DNA from: an uncultured Clostridia bacterium
GTDB lineage: Bacteria; Bacillota; Clostridia; Oscillospirales; Ruminococcaceae
Assembly (NCBI GenBank): GCA_944386045.1
Contig: CALWZO010000019.1
Coordinates: 1 to 64,000, forward strand
DNA: 64,000 nucleotides
Direction of reading: 5' to 3'
Under the pieces are notes generated by a model, which worked only from the letters and a program-made list of their open reading frames with translations, was not told where the DNA came from and did no database searches. Within the stretch, counting starts at the first letter, position 1. Each line of letters starts with the position of its first letter. A program made the position numbers and the translations under genes. Below are positions 43,915 to 53,065 of this stretch, one piece after another.

Positions 43915-44865
43915 ATGTTAGAAATCGAAAAACCAAGAATAGAAACAGCGGTTTTGTCCGAAGACGGACAGTACGGCAAATTTGTTGTTGAACCCCTGGA
44001 AAGAGGTTTTGGCATCACACTTGGCAATTCCCTTAGAAGAATTTTGCTGTCTTCTCTGCCCGGCGTCGCAGTTACAAACATAAAAATTGACGGCGTACTG
44101 CATGAATTTACATTCATCAACGGTGTAAAAGAAGATGTTACAGATATAGTTCTGAATGTGAAAGGTATCACAGCAAAGCTGTTCTGCGACGAGGCAAAAA
44201 CAGTCCGCATCAACGCCACAGGCCCCTGCGAGGTTACTGCCGGCTCTATTGAAACAGATGCAGATATAGAGATTTTGAATCCCGACTGGCACATCGCCAC
44301 TTTGAGCGAAGGCGCCAAACTGGTTATGGAATTGACATTTGACCGCGGCCGCGGCTATGTTCCTGGTGATAAGAACAAGAAAACACAGGAATTTACCACC
44401 CTTGGTGTTTTGCCCACAGACAGTATTTACACACCTGTGCTGAAGGTAAACTATTCGGTGGAAAATACTCGTGTAGGCCAGATAACAGACTATGACAAAC
44501 TGACAATTGAAGTTTGGACAAACGGTGTTATCAATGCCAACGAAGCGATGAGCATCGGTGCAAGAATTCTTATCGAACATCTGAACCTTTTTGTTGGTCT
44601 TTCAGATGATGTTGCTATGCCCAAGATGGTTGAAAAGGACGAAACAACCCAGGAGAAAACCCTGGAAATGACAATCGAAGATCTGGATTTGTCTGTTCGT
44701 TCCTTTAACTGCCTGAAGAGGGCCGGCATACACACCGTAGAAGATCTTGTAAACAAGACCGAAAGCGAAATGATGAAGGTTAGAAACCTGGGTAGAAAGA
44801 GCTTTGAAGAAGTTATGCAGAAGCTGGCTTCTCTGGGCTACAAATTCCCCAAAGATGAAGATTAG
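43915..44865 (+). CDS. rpoA: RNA polymerase alpha subunit
   Basis: 316 residues: an N-terminal dimerisation and assembly domain ([20 protein letters not shown], then LLSSLPG), a linker near residues 235-250, and the C-terminal UP-element/activator domain ([33 protein letters not shown]). AGGAGGGT lies upstream of the ATG; the 65-base gap after rpsD has no terminator. Confidence 0.98.
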   Translation: MLEIEKPRIETAVLSEDGQYGKFVVEPLERGFGITLGNSLRRILLSSLPGVAVTNIKIDGVLHEFTFINGVKEDVTDIVLNVKGITAKLFCDEAKTVRINATGPCEVTAGSIETDADIEILNPDWHIATLSEGAKLVMELTFDRGRGYVPGDKNKKTQEFTTLGVLPTDSIYTPVLKVNYSVENTRVGQITDYDKLTIEVWTNGVINANEAMSIGARILIEHLNLFVGLSDDVAMPKMVEKDETTQEKTLEMTIEDLDLSVRSFNCLKRAGIHTVEDLVNKTESEMMKVRNLGRKSFEEVMQKLASLGYKFPKDED

Positions 44866-44890
44866 TCTATAAAGTAAAGGAGTGACTCAC

Positions 44891-45232
44891 ATGCCAGGCA
44901 CAAGAAAACTGGGCAGAACCAGCGACCACCGCAGAGCTATGATGAGAGCTATGGTAACATATCTGTTCGAAAACGGAAAGATTGAAACAACAGTTACAAG
45001 AGCCAAAGAAGTTAGAGCAGTGGCCGAAAAAATGATTACACTCGGCAAAACAAATACATTGCACTCAAAGAGACAGGTATACAGCTATATCACAAAAGAA
45101 GATGTAGCCAAAAAAGTTTTTGACGAACTCGCACCCAAATACGAAGACCGCACAGGTGGTTATACAAGAATAATCAAAATCGGTCCCCGTCGCGGTGACG
45201 CAGCCGAAATGGCAATCATTGAATTGGTTTAA
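44891..45232 (+). CDS. rplQ: Ribosomal protein bL17
   Basis: 113-residue 50S protein: [25 protein letters not shown]-like [16 protein letters not shown], and [29 protein letters not shown] with 8-base spacing supports ATG 44891 rather than the in-frame GTG at 44882. It ends the ribosomal cluster; the ecfA-ecfT-truA-rplM genes that often follow are absent. Confidence 0.98.
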   Translation: MPGTRKLGRTSDHRRAMMRAMVTYLFENGKIETTVTRAKEVRAVAEKMITLGKTNTLHSKRQVYSYITKEDVAKKVFDELAPKYEDRTGGYTRIIKIGPRRGDAAEMAIIELV

Positions 45233-45251
45233 TTATCCAATAATAAATATA

Positions 45252-45291
45252 AAAGGGCAGCAGTCTTAAATGACGCTGCCCTTTACTTTTT
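45252..45291 (+). terminator. Terminator of the ribosomal cluster
   Basis: 10-base stem AAAGGGCAGC/GCTGCCCTTT extended by GTC/GAC, followed by ACTTTTTG. Confidence 0.92.
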
Positions 45292-45304
45292 GTAATATTA
45301 TATA

Positions 45305-45341
45305 AGGAAACTCCCCTGTGTATAAAACAGGGGAGTTTCCT
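45305..45341. repeat. Perfect 14-base inverted repeat without T-run
   Basis: AGGAAACTCCCCTG (45305-45318) and CAGGGGAGTTTCCT (45328-45341) around TGTATAAAA. No T-run follows on the plus strand. It lies after the ribosomal terminator in an otherwise gene-free 358-base gap (45233-45590), which also holds the promoter and leader of the next gene. Confidence 0.7.
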
Positions 45342-45449
45342 GGTCAATAGAATATATTTCTGTGCTGAATATAATTATATAAATATGACCGTGGTTTTAC
45401 AATAGTAATTTTTTGATAGAAGTTGTACAATAAAGTCCGAAAAAAGCTA

Positions 45450-45477
45450 TTGACTTTAAAAAGTTTTTTGTTATAAT
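45450..45477 (+). promoter_or_regulatory. Promoter of the cation diffusion facilitator
   Basis: TTGACT, a 16-base spacer, TATAAT (45472-45477). Confidence 0.75.
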
Positions 45478-45491
45478 AAAAAACAATATAT

Positions 45492-45560
45492 CAGCCGCTA
45501 TGCGGTGGGCGAAAGCAGCAGACACATCTGTGGGATTTTATATCCATGGATGTGTTTTTT
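45492..45560 (+). promoter_or_regulatory. Attenuator-like leader of the cation transporter gene
   Basis: A CCGC/GCGG hairpin at 45495-45505 is followed by a stem ACACATC/GATGTGT (about 45524-45556) whose 3' arm runs into seven T residues, 35 bases before the gene. This is a terminator placed in the 5' leader. I could not match it to a known metal riboswitch. Confidence 0.5.
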
Positions 45561-45590
45561 TATACTATAACAAACATTTTGGAGGATTTT

Positions 45591-46466
45591 ATGAGTGAAA
45601 AGAAGTTGGCTATGAAAGTGTCTGTTGTGACTATTGTCATAAATGCACTGCTGAGCGCATTCAAACTGTTTGCCGGTATTGTTGGCAATTCGGCGGCAAT
45701 GGTTTCGGACGCTGTGCACTCTGCCAGCGATGTTCTGAGCACCTTTGTGGTTATGGCCGGTGTGGCCGTGGCAAACAAAGAGTCGGACAGCACCCACAGA
45801 TACGGACATGAAAAAATGGAAAGCATTGCCGGTATGCTTCTGGCAGTACTGCTGTTTGTCACCGGCGCAGGCATAGGCGTAGAAGGAATGAAAAAAATAT
45901 TTGCCGGCGGCACTATCCGGACCCCGTCCATGCTGGCAATGGCTGCCGCCGTCATTTCCATAGCTGTAAAGGAATGGATGTACTGGTACACACGACGGGC
46001 GGCAAAGAAGATAAATTCCGGAGCACTGATGGCGGACGCATGGCATCATAGATCTGATGCGCTGAGCAGTATTGGCAGCTTTGTGGGTATATTCGGCGCA
46101 AGGCTGGGATATCCCGTCCTGGACAGCGTGGCCAGCCTTGTAATATGTGTGTTCATAATAAAGGCCGCATATGATATATTCATGGATGCGGTTGATAAGC
46201 TGGTGGACAAATCCTGCGATGATGAAACAGTAAAGCAGATGAACGGGCTGATATCACGGCAGCAGGGCGTCATGGGTGTTGACGAGATCAGGACCAGGCT
46301 GTTCGGCAATAAAATTTATGTAGATGTGGAAATTTCCGCAGACGGCTCCCAGTCTTTGTACGAGGCCCATGAGATAGCCCAGAGGGTGCATGATGCGCTG
46401 GAAGCCAATTTCACTTCAGTGAAACACTGCATGGTGCATGTAAATCCATACGGCCAGCAGCATTAA
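45591..46466 (+). CDS. Cation diffusion facilitator (CDF) family exporter
   Basis: 291-residue membrane protein with about six segments and a C-terminal cytoplasmic domain, exporting divalent metals such as Zn, Co, Mn or Fe. Ligand motifs SDAVHSASD in segment 2 and ADAWHHRSD in segment 5 are of the HxxxD type; the end HCMVHVNPYG belongs to the C-terminal dimerisation domain. The frame extends to 45546, but TTTGGAGGATTTT points to ATG 45591. The leader hairpin suggests metal control (inference). Confidence 0.9.
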   Translation: MSEKKLAMKVSVVTIVINALLSAFKLFAGIVGNSAAMVSDAVHSASDVLSTFVVMAGVAVANKESDSTHRYGHEKMESIAGMLLAVLLFVTGAGIGVEGMKKIFAGGTIRTPSMLAMAAAVISIAVKEWMYWYTRRAAKKINSGALMADAWHHRSDALSSIGSFVGIFGARLGYPVLDSVASLVICVFIIKAAYDIFMDAVDKLVDKSCDDETVKQMNGLISRQQGVMGVDEIRTRLFGNKIYVDVEISADGSQSLYEAHEIAQRVHDALEANFTSVKHCMVHVNPYGQQH

Positions 46467-46510
46467 CAAAGGCGGGAAAAACAGCATATTATTACACAGA
46501 GGTGATAATA

Positions 46511-46771
46511 ATGATTTTTCCTGCTTATCCCGGACGGCCGCTGAAAAACGGCGACTGGGGCCCGAATGTGAACATTATGCAGGCATGCCTGAATTACATA
46601 ATAAATGTTTATCCTGTCAGCCCGATGATAACCGGTGAAATGGATTTCGGCACCCTTACGGAAGGCGCTGTAAGAGGCGTCCAGGGAATAGTAAATCTGC
46701 CGATAGACGGTGTGATTGATGAAAAAAGCTGGTACGCCATTCTGGCGGTGGCAAACTTTCTTGCAAACTGA
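46511..46771 (+). CDS. Stand-alone peptidoglycan-binding domain protein
   Basis: 86-residue protein formed only of a PG_binding_1-like three-helix domain: YPGRPLKNGDWGPNVNIMQA, the FGTLTEGAVRGVQ repeat turn and IDGVIDEKSWYAI. No signal peptide, catalytic domain or membrane segment is present, so its route out of the cytoplasm, if any, is unclear; some such proteins work in the spore cortex. AGAGGTGATAATA precedes ATG 46511 (an in-frame GTG at 46502 overlaps the site). Confidence 0.8.
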   Translation: MIFPAYPGRPLKNGDWGPNVNIMQACLNYIINVYPVSPMITGEMDFGTLTEGAVRGVQGIVNLPIDGVIDEKSWYAILAVANFLAN

Positions 46772-46805
46772 AATAAAACCCGCATATAGCGGGTTTTATT
46801 TTTTT
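46772..46805 (+). terminator. Terminator after the peptidoglycan-binding gene
   Basis: 12-base stem AATAAAACCCGC/GCGGGTTTTATT, loop ATATA, followed by five T residues. Confidence 0.92.
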
Positions 46806-46814
46806 GCGGTCTTG

Positions 46815-46843
46815 TTGCCTTTGTAAGATGTTTAGTATATAAT
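46815..46843 (+). promoter_or_regulatory. Promoter of the HAD-lipase-ade operon
   Basis: TTGCCT, a 17-base spacer, TATAAT (46838-46843). Confidence 0.7.
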
Positions 46844-46880
46844 TATCATATCGAAAAAAAGATAGTTTGAGGGTATGAGG

Positions 46881-47579
46881 ATGAATTACAACTGCGTTCT
46901 TTTGGATTTTGATGACACTTTGGTTTCTTTCAAAGAAAGCGCTGTACATTCTGTTTCAAAGGTGTACAACAAATACAACATTCCGGTAACACAAGAAAAT
47001 ATCCGCTTTTACTATGACACCAATGAAAGCCTGTGGCGCGAGTTTGAAAAGGGAAAAATAAAGAAAAACACCATAGAAAAGGTGCGATTTCAGAAGGTTG
47101 TGGAAAAATTCGGCCTGAAAGATGTCAGCGGTGAACAGCTTAACAGGGACTATAAAAATTATCTTAAAAACAGCGCAATACTTATTGACGGGGCACTGGA
47201 ATTTTTGCAGGACATAGAAGATTATGTGACCATAGCCATTGTGACCAACGGATTTGAGGAAATACAGAAAAACCGCCTGAAGCTGAGCCATGTGATAGAC
47301 TTTGCAGACGAAGTTTTTACATCCGAAAAAATGGGTTTCAACAAACCGGATAAAAGAATTTATCTCAACGCACTGAAAACGCTGGGTATAGAAAACCATA
47401 AAAAGGTTATAGTTGTGGGAGACAACCTTAATTCTGACATAAAAGGCGGAATAAATGCAGGGCTGGACACCTGCTGGGTAAATTTTGAAAATGCGGAAAA
47501 CAACACTGGCATAAAACCCACTTATACTGCCTACGATTTTACGCAACTGAAAAATATAATTTTGGGAGAACAGCTATGA
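46881..47579 (+). CDS. HAD-superfamily hydrolase, YjjG-like
   Basis: 232-residue phosphatase: motif I LLDFDDTLVSF (two Asp), motif II IAIVTNGF, motif III lysine in KPDKRIYLN and motif IV VVGDNLNSDIKGG. The YjjG group are nucleotide or noncanonical-nucleotide phosphatases, consistent with the purine enzyme downstream, but the substrate is inferred only from resemblance. ATG 46875 touches GAGGG, so ATG 46881 is likelier. It overlaps the next gene by 4 bases (ATGA). Confidence 0.88.
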   Translation: MNYNCVLLDFDDTLVSFKESAVHSVSKVYNKYNIPVTQENIRFYYDTNESLWREFEKGKIKKNTIEKVRFQKVVEKFGLKDVSGEQLNRDYKNYLKNSAILIDGALEFLQDIEDYVTIAIVTNGFEEIQKNRLKLSHVIDFADEVFTSEKMGFNKPDKRIYLNALKTLGIENHKKVIVVGDNLNSDIKGGINAGLDTCWVNFENAENNTGIKPTYTAYDFTQLKNIILGEQL

Positions 47580-48520
47580 GTATTGTCAAAGAAGAATTTT
47601 ATTTTCCTTCCTCCAACGGCACAAATGTCATAACAGGTTTTAAAATTTTCGATGACGGCCGGCGGTGCAAAGCCGTTATGCAGATTTCTCACGGAATGGT
47701 GGAGCATATTGACAGGTACGAAGATTTTATGAGATATCTGGCAGGCAGAGGGTATGCTGTGTATGCCCATAATCACCTGGGGCACAAAGGCAGCGTACAC
47801 AACGACCGGCAGCTGGGATATTTTGCGCCGGAAAACGGGTATAAGTATGTGCTGGCGGACCTGCTGCATACAGCTAAGATGGCCAAAAAGGAAAACCCGG
47901 GCAAGAAATTGTTTTTGCTGGGGCACAGCATGGGTTCTTTTTTCGCCAGGGTTTTTGCGGCGGCATATCCGGATGCTTTGGACGGGCTGATTATTTCCGG
48001 CACAGGCGGCGAAAACAAGATAGCTCCCCTGGGCCTGAAACTGATACAGACTGCAAAAACTGTCCACGGCGGTGAATATCGTTCCGGTTTTATAAACAAA
48101 ACAGTTTTCGGAAATTTTCTGTCAAAAATAGAAAACCCGCGCACAAACAGCGACTGGATAAGCCGCGACGAAGAGATTGTAAACCGGTATGTAAATGACA
48201 AATACTGTCAGTTTGTGTTTACACTCAGCGCTTTTGAGGACCTTATGAAAATAAATATGCTGGCAAACAAAAAGGTCACTTTTTCAAAGACGGCAAAAGA
48301 CCTTCCCATTTTTATATTTTCAGGTTCCATGGACCCGGTGGGGGATTACGGCAGGGGAGTTATGCAGGTTTTTGACAGATATGTAACTGCCGGCTGCGAT
48401 GAGGTAAAGGTAAAAATTTACCCCGGCGGAAGACATGAAATGCTCAACGAAACCAACAGGCGGCAGGTGTATGAAGATATAGCCCTGTGGCTGGACGAAA
48501 AAACAGAAGAAAGGCGATAA
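47576..48520 (+). CDS. Alpha/beta hydrolase, lysophospholipase/monoacylglycerol lipase type
   Basis: 314-residue serine hydrolase of the Hydrolase_4 family: nucleophile GHSMGSFFAR, oxyanion-region SHGMVEHIDRYEDF and YAHNHLGHKGS, acid in SGSMDPVGDYG, histidine in YPGGRHEMLNE. No signal peptide, so intracellular. The ATG overlaps the HAD stop and ade follows after 3 bases, making a three-gene operon. The natural ester substrate is unknown. Confidence 0.88.
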   Translation: MSIVKEEFYFPSSNGTNVITGFKIFDDGRRCKAVMQISHGMVEHIDRYEDFMRYLAGRGYAVYAHNHLGHKGSVHNDRQLGYFAPENGYKYVLADLLHTAKMAKKENPGKKLFLLGHSMGSFFARVFAAAYPDALDGLIISGTGGENKIAPLGLKLIQTAKTVHGGEYRSGFINKTVFGNFLSKIENPRTNSDWISRDEEIVNRYVNDKYCQFVFTLSAFEDLMKINMLANKKVTFSKTAKDLPIFIFSGSMDPVGDYGRGVMQVFDRYVTAGCDEVKVKIYPGGRHEMLNETNRRQVYEDIALWLDEKTEERR

Positions 48521-48523
48521 ATA

Positions 48524-50242
48524 ATGTCTATCAAAGCAGATACTTTATATTTTAACGGATATATATACAACACCCCATTCAAACGCTTTGTAAAAGGTTA
48601 TTTTTCAGTAAAAGGGGATAAGATACTGCATCTGGGCAAAGGCCGGCCGCCGGAGGATGTGCAGCGGGACAAGCTGGTGGACCTGGGCGGCAAATGGGTA
48701 ATCCCCGGCCTTATTGACAGCCACATGCATGTGGAAAGCAGTATGCTGGCCCCGCGCACTTTTGCAAAGCTGATGGTGGAAAACGGCGTTACCACTGTGG
48801 TCAGCGAACCTCATGAAATTGCCAATGTAAAAGGCATGGAGGGTGTTTTGGCCATGATAGAGGCCGCCAAAGGTGCAGTCATGGATATATTTTACGCTGT
48901 TCCCAGCAGTGTTCCGTCCACTTCCGACGAGTTTGAAACCACAGGGGGTGTCGTCGATATGGACCGGCTTAAACAGCTGATACAGCACAAAGAGGTTGTA
49001 TGCCTGGGCGAAGTTATGAATACATACAAAATACTGACCGACCCTGATGACAGACAAAATCAGTTTGTCAGATACCTGAAAGAAAACCGACCGGCCATGC
49101 CGCTGGAAGGCCATTGTCCGCGCATTGTGGGCAGTGACCTGAACCAGTATGTCTACACCGGCATAGGTTCTGACCACACAGAGCATACACTGGACGCCTT
49201 CCTTCAAAGGGTGTTCAACGGAATGATATTCCAGGTGCAGGACAAAATGGCCAAACCTGAAATAGCACAGGCCATAAAAGAATACGAACTGTATGAAAAC
49301 ATATCAATAGTAACAGATGATACAACCCCGTCAAACCTGATAAACCACGGGCATTTGAACGCTGTTGTTATGGAAATGGTAAAATGCGGCCTGGATTTTG
49401 AAAAGGCGGTTTACTGCGCCAGTGCAACACCTGCGCGCCGTATGCGCCTGTATGACCGCGGGCAGATAATGCCCGGCCTGCTGGCGGACTTTTGTATACT
49501 GGACAGCCTGGAAGAAATAAAACCGTTGCAGACATATAAAAACGGCCGCCTTGTCTACGACAAATCAGCCGGCAACAGCTTTGAGGCGGAAAAGGCATTC
49601 CCGGAAGATTTTTATTCCACGGTAAAGCTGGAGCATGTAAATGCGGAAAAATTTATCATCAAAGCCCCGGTGGAAAAGGGCAGGATTAAAGTAACCGGCC
49701 TTAAAGTTGAAAGAGATTATACCAGAACACCGGCTGTGACCATGGAACTGGATGTAAAGGACGGCCGGGTTGTCCCGGACGAAAACTGCGTTACCATATC
49801 TGTGCTGGAGCGCCACGGCAAAAACGGCAATGTGTTCAGCACCATAGCCGCCGGCGATTGTCTGATAAAAGGCGCAGTGGCCACCAGCTATGCCCATGAC
49901 CATCACAACCTGGTGGTTATCGGCAGTAACAGGGATGATATGGCCGCAGCGGCCAACCGGGTTATAGACAATAGCGGCGGTCTGGCAGTTGTACAGGACG
50001 GCAAGGTGCTGGCCCGGTGCCGCCTGGAAGTCTGCGGTCTTATGAGCGAAAAAGACCCCTATGCCACGGCGGCGGAGATACAGGCTGTGGAACAGGCCAT
50101 GAGGGACATAGGCTATGTTCACTACAACCCGGTTATGAGCCTGGCAACCACCTGCCTGCCGGTGTCAATGGATGTAAAGATAACCGACAAGGGCCTGGTG
50201 GATGTGATAAACGGCAGGCTGGCGGATATATTCCGGCAGTAA
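48524..50242 (+). CDS. ade: Adenine deaminase
   Basis: 572-residue metal amidohydrolase converting adenine to hypoxanthine and ammonia in purine salvage. PGLIDSHMHVESSML holds the HxH metal pair, LEGHCPR and GSDHTEHTL further ligands, VTDDTTPSNLINHGHLN the catalytic region, and ATSYAHDHHNLVVIG the C-terminal adenine deaminase signature. Length and order match AdeC/Ade. It follows the lipase after 3 bases. It could act on adenine from the nucleoside hydrolases. Confidence 0.96.
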   Translation: MSIKADTLYFNGYIYNTPFKRFVKGYFSVKGDKILHLGKGRPPEDVQRDKLVDLGGKWVIPGLIDSHMHVESSMLAPRTFAKLMVENGVTTVVSEPHEIANVKGMEGVLAMIEAAKGAVMDIFYAVPSSVPSTSDEFETTGGVVDMDRLKQLIQHKEVVCLGEVMNTYKILTDPDDRQNQFVRYLKENRPAMPLEGHCPRIVGSDLNQYVYTGIGSDHTEHTLDAFLQRVFNGMIFQVQDKMAKPEIAQAIKEYELYENISIVTDDTTPSNLINHGHLNAVVMEMVKCGLDFEKAVYCASATPARRMRLYDRGQIMPGLLADFCILDSLEEIKPLQTYKNGRLVYDKSAGNSFEAEKAFPEDFYSTVKLEHVNAEKFIIKAPVEKGRIKVTGLKVERDYTRTPAVTMELDVKDGRVVPDENCVTISVLERHGKNGNVFSTIAAGDCLIKGAVATSYAHDHHNLVVIGSNRDDMAAAANRVIDNSGGLAVVQDGKVLARCRLEVCGLMSEKDPYATAAEIQAVEQAMRDIGYVHYNPVMSLATTCLPVSMDVKITDKGLVDVINGRLADIFRQ

Positions 50243-50261
50243 AGGGGGAACATCGTCTATT

Positions 50262-50570
50262 ATGATAGTAAGTATGGGAGTTATCCTGCTTTTCCTGGTG
50301 CTTGCCGGGGTGTTTTCCCGCGGAAAGGGCGCATGGCTGATATCCGGCTACAATACGATGCCCAAAAGCGAAAAAGAAAAATATGACGAGGTGGCCCTCT
50401 GTCACTTTATGGCAAAATTTATGCTGGCGCTGGCGGTGTGCTGGATACCGATTACTTTGTACACGATAAATTATCAAAAGATTTTCATCATCACAGGTAT
50501 CGCCGCTTTCTGCCTTGTCATAGCCATCGGTCTGATATATGCAAATACCGGCAACAGATTTAAAAAATAA
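50262..50570 (+). CDS. DUF3784 membrane protein
   Basis: 102 residues with three hydrophobic segments (residues ~3-20, 48-68, 74-92). GKGAWLISGYNTMPKSEKEK YDEVAL is the hallmark of this clostridial family of unknown function; members often accompany transporters or stress genes. It lies 19 bases after ade, with AAAGGGGG about 13 bases before the ATG, so it is probably the last gene of that operon. I know no tested role. Confidence 0.85.
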   Translation: MIVSMGVILLFLVLAGVFSRGKGAWLISGYNTMPKSEKEKYDEVALCHFMAKFMLALAVCWIPITLYTINYQKIFIITGIAAFCLVIAIGLIYANTGNRFKK

Positions 50571-50573
50571 AAT

Positions 50574-50608
50574 ACAGTCCGCCCAATATACGGGCGGGCT
50601 GTTCTTTT
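50574..50608 (+). terminator. Terminator after the DUF3784 gene
   Basis: 11-pair stem ACAGTCCGCCC/GGGCGGGCTGT with a 7-base loop, followed by TCTTTT. Confidence 0.85.
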
Positions 50609-50689
50609 GTCCGGTTTCCAGTTTACACCTGCGGCAAATAATGATATACTTATTATGTATTACTATCTGAAAATTTAAAGGCGAGATAT

Positions 50690-51163
50690 ATGAAAGTACA
50701 GAAAACAATAGTTGAAAAAATTCTTGATCAGAAAAAAATTGCTTACGAAAGCTATACATATCCGGCGGACGGATTTTCCGACGGAGTGACAGTTGCCGGA
50801 TATATAGGCAAACCGGCAGAGCAGGTGTTCAAAACGCTGGTGTGCACCGGCAGCGGCGGCGTCCATGTTTTTGTAATACCGGTGGCCCGGGAACTGGACC
50901 TGAAAAAGGCGGCCAAAGTCAGCGGACAGAAATATACCGAAATGCTGCACCAGAAAGACCTGCTGCCCACCACAGGATATATCAAAGGGGGATGCAGCCC
51001 TATAGGCATGAAAAAACTTTTCCCCACTTATATAGACAAATCCTGCGAAAATTTTGACAGCATAATATTTTCCGCAGGGAAGATAGGCAAACAGGTGCAG
51101 GTGAAGGTAAGTGACCTGATAAGCCTGACAAAGGCAAAAACAGAATTTATTTGCAAGGAGTAA
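50690..51163 (+). CDS. ybaK: Cys-tRNA(Pro)/Cys-tRNA(Cys) deacylase YbaK/EbsC
   Basis: 157-residue trans-editing enzyme that hydrolyses mischarged Cys-tRNA(Pro). The YbaK fold motifs are present: EQVFKTLVCTG with the invariant lysine near residue 46, FVIPVARELDLKKAAKV, GYIKGGCSPIGMKK and DKSCENFDSIIFSAGKIG. The ATG at 50690 lies 11 bases after an AAAGGCGAG sequence. Its last bases contain the AAGGAG site of the ABC-F gene. Confidence 0.93.
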   Translation: MKVQKTIVEKILDQKKIAYESYTYPADGFSDGVTVAGYIGKPAEQVFKTLVCTGSGGVHVFVIPVARELDLKKAAKVSGQKYTEMLHQKDLLPTTGYIKGGCSPIGMKKLFPTYIDKSCENFDSIIFSAGKIGKQVQVKVSDLISLTKAKTEFICKE

Positions 51164-51165
51164 CA

Positions 51166-53055
51166 ATGCTGATAACATTGGAAAATGTCGGCAAAAGCTA
51201 TGGCACCGACATAATATTACAGCGGATAAACGCCACAGTGAACAAAGGCGACAGGATAGGCGTCATAGGGGAAAACGGCGCCGGCAAAACCACATTGCTG
51301 AATATGCTGATGGGCATATATGACAATGACACCGGCGATATTATATTTTCCGACAACGCCACTGTCGGCTACCTGAAACAGATTGACGGCCTCAATCTTG
51401 AAAATACGATTTACAGCGAGATGCAGACGGTTTTCCGGGATGTTTTTGCGGCGATAGCAGAATGTGAAAAGATAGAAAAACAGCTGGCAGACAGCCCCCG
51501 GAATACAGAATTGGTGGAGCGTCATCACCGGCTGCAAAATCTTATATACGCCAAAGACGGCTACAATTCGGATTTTCTGATAAAAAAGATGCTGGCCGGT
51601 ATGGGCTTTGGGGAAGAGGAGTATAACAAGCAGGTCAAAGTGCTGTCCGGCGGAGAGCGCACCAGGCTGAACCTGGCAAAACTTTTGCTGGAAAACCCGG
51701 ATATACTGATACTGGATGAGCCCACCAACCATCTGGATTTTGACACCCTCAACTGGCTGGAAGATTATCTGCTCAGCTACAAGGGCGCTATTATAGCAGT
51801 CAGCCACGACAGGTTTTTCCTGGATAAGGTGGCGGTAAAAATATGGGAAGTGGAGGATACATTCCTGTATGAATACAAAGGCAATTATTCTGCTTTTGAA
51901 GTACAAAAGCGGGAAAAGCTGAAGCAGCAGCAAAGACAGTACGAGGCGGATATGAAAAAAGCCGCCAAATTGCAGGATTATATCGACCGCAACCTGGTCA
52001 GGGCCTCCACCACAAAAATGGCCCAGAGCCGCCGCAAGCAGCTGGAAAAAATGGAGATAACGGAAAAGCCGAAAGCGCCCAGGGTTCCGCTGAAATTTTC
52101 TTTTGAATTTGATGTCAAACCTTATGACGAGGTTCTGACGGTGGAAAACCTGTGTGTGGCGGCAGGGGGCAAAGAACTGATAGACGGGCTGGATTTTGTG
52201 CTGCGCCGCGGTGACAGGCTGATAATAGCCGGCCCCAACGGCAGCGGCAAAACCACTCTGATAAACACCATAACCGGTAAAATCATGCCCAAAAGCGGAA
52301 AAGTAAAGCTGGGCATGGGGGTTATTCCCACTGTCTTTGATCAGCATGTAAAGGTCAGCGGAAGCACCGTTATAGATTCCGTGTGGGCATTAAGGCCCAA
52401 ATGGACCCAGCTGGAGGTACGCAGCTATCTGGCCAGGTTTGGATACCGCGGCGAAGATGTGTTCAAAAGCTGTGTGTCGCTGTCCGGCGGCGAAAGGGCC
52501 AGGCTGCGCTTTTGCCAGATGAGCCTGGACAGGGCCAACCTTATGTTCCTGGACGAACCCACCAACCACCTGGACATATATATGCGACGGGCGGTTACCC
52601 AGGCGTTGAGCGCCTATCAGGGCAGTATACTTACAGTAACCCATGACAGGTTCCTGATGCAGCAGCTGGCCTGCCCCATATTGAATATCGAGGGCGGAAA
52701 AGGGGTATTCTATCAGAATTTTGAAGACTTTATGGCCAAGCACAAAACTGACGGTTTTAACTCGAAGCCGGCCAAAAAAGAAGAAAAAGAGAAGAATACA
52801 GACAGCCCGCAGTTAAACCAAAAACAGGCGCGCAGACAGGCCGCCGCAGACAGGCAAAGGCTGCGCCGGTGCGAAAAGGAAATGGAAGAGCTGCAGCTGG
52901 CAATAGACGGATATAACCGGGATATGCAAAACCCCGATATAACCACAGACTTTGAAAAGATGAACAAGTTGTGGCGGGACCTGGACAGCGCCAACAAGAA
53001 GATGGACCGGTTGTTTGAAGAATGGGCGGCCCTCAGCGAAAAACTGGAAAATTAA
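51166..53055 (+). CDS. ABC-F ATPase, YdiF/Uup type
   Basis: 629-residue soluble protein with two ABC cassettes (Walker A GENGAGKTT and GPNGSGKTT, signatures LSGGERTRLNLA and LSGGERARLRFC, Walker B LILDEPTNHLDF and LFLDEPTNHLDI-like LMFLDEPTNHLD) and no transmembrane segment. A short linker lies between the domains and a C-terminal coiled coil (residues ~555-629, KQARRQAAADRQRLRRCEKE...) resembles Uup/YdiF. These act on stalled ribosomes or resolve nucleic-acid structures. AAGGAG in the ybaK end supports ATG 51166. Operon with ybaK. Confidence 0.92.
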   Translation: MLITLENVGKSYGTDIILQRINATVNKGDRIGVIGENGAGKTTLLNMLMGIYDNDTGDIIFSDNATVGYLKQIDGLNLENTIYSEMQTVFRDVFAAIAECEKIEKQLADSPRNTELVERHHRLQNLIYAKDGYNSDFLIKKMLAGMGFGEEEYNKQVKVLSGGERTRLNLAKLLLENPDILILDEPTNHLDFDTLNWLEDYLLSYKGAIIAVSHDRFFLDKVAVKIWEVEDTFLYEYKGNYSAFEVQKREKLKQQQRQYEADMKKAAKLQDYIDRNLVRASTTKMAQSRRKQLEKMEITEKPKAPRVPLKFSFEFDVKPYDEVLTVENLCVAAGGKELIDGLDFVLRRGDRLIIAGPNGSGKTTLINTITGKIMPKSGKVKLGMGVIPTVFDQHVKVSGSTVIDSVWALRPKWTQLEVRSYLARFGYRGEDVFKSCVSLSGGERARLRFCQMSLDRANLMFLDEPTNHLDIYMRRAVTQALSAYQGSILTVTHDRFLMQQLACPILNIEGGKGVFYQNFEDFMAKHKTDGFNSKPAKKEEKEKNTDSPQLNQKQARRQAAADRQRLRRCEKEMEELQLAIDGYNRDMQNPDITTDFEKMNKLWRDLDSANKKMDRLFEEWAALSEKLEN

Positions 53056-53065
53056 AGGTGATATT

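Noticed and set aside
45492-45560. Assignment of the CDF leader to the NiCo or Mn riboswitch class
   Set aside because: The conserved cores of these classes are not visible and the leader is shorter than either; kept as an unassigned attenuator.
51217-52347. 376-codon minus-strand frame opposite the ABC-F gene
   Set aside because: Sense frame has both Walker and signature motifs; the antisense product has no domain and no translation signal.
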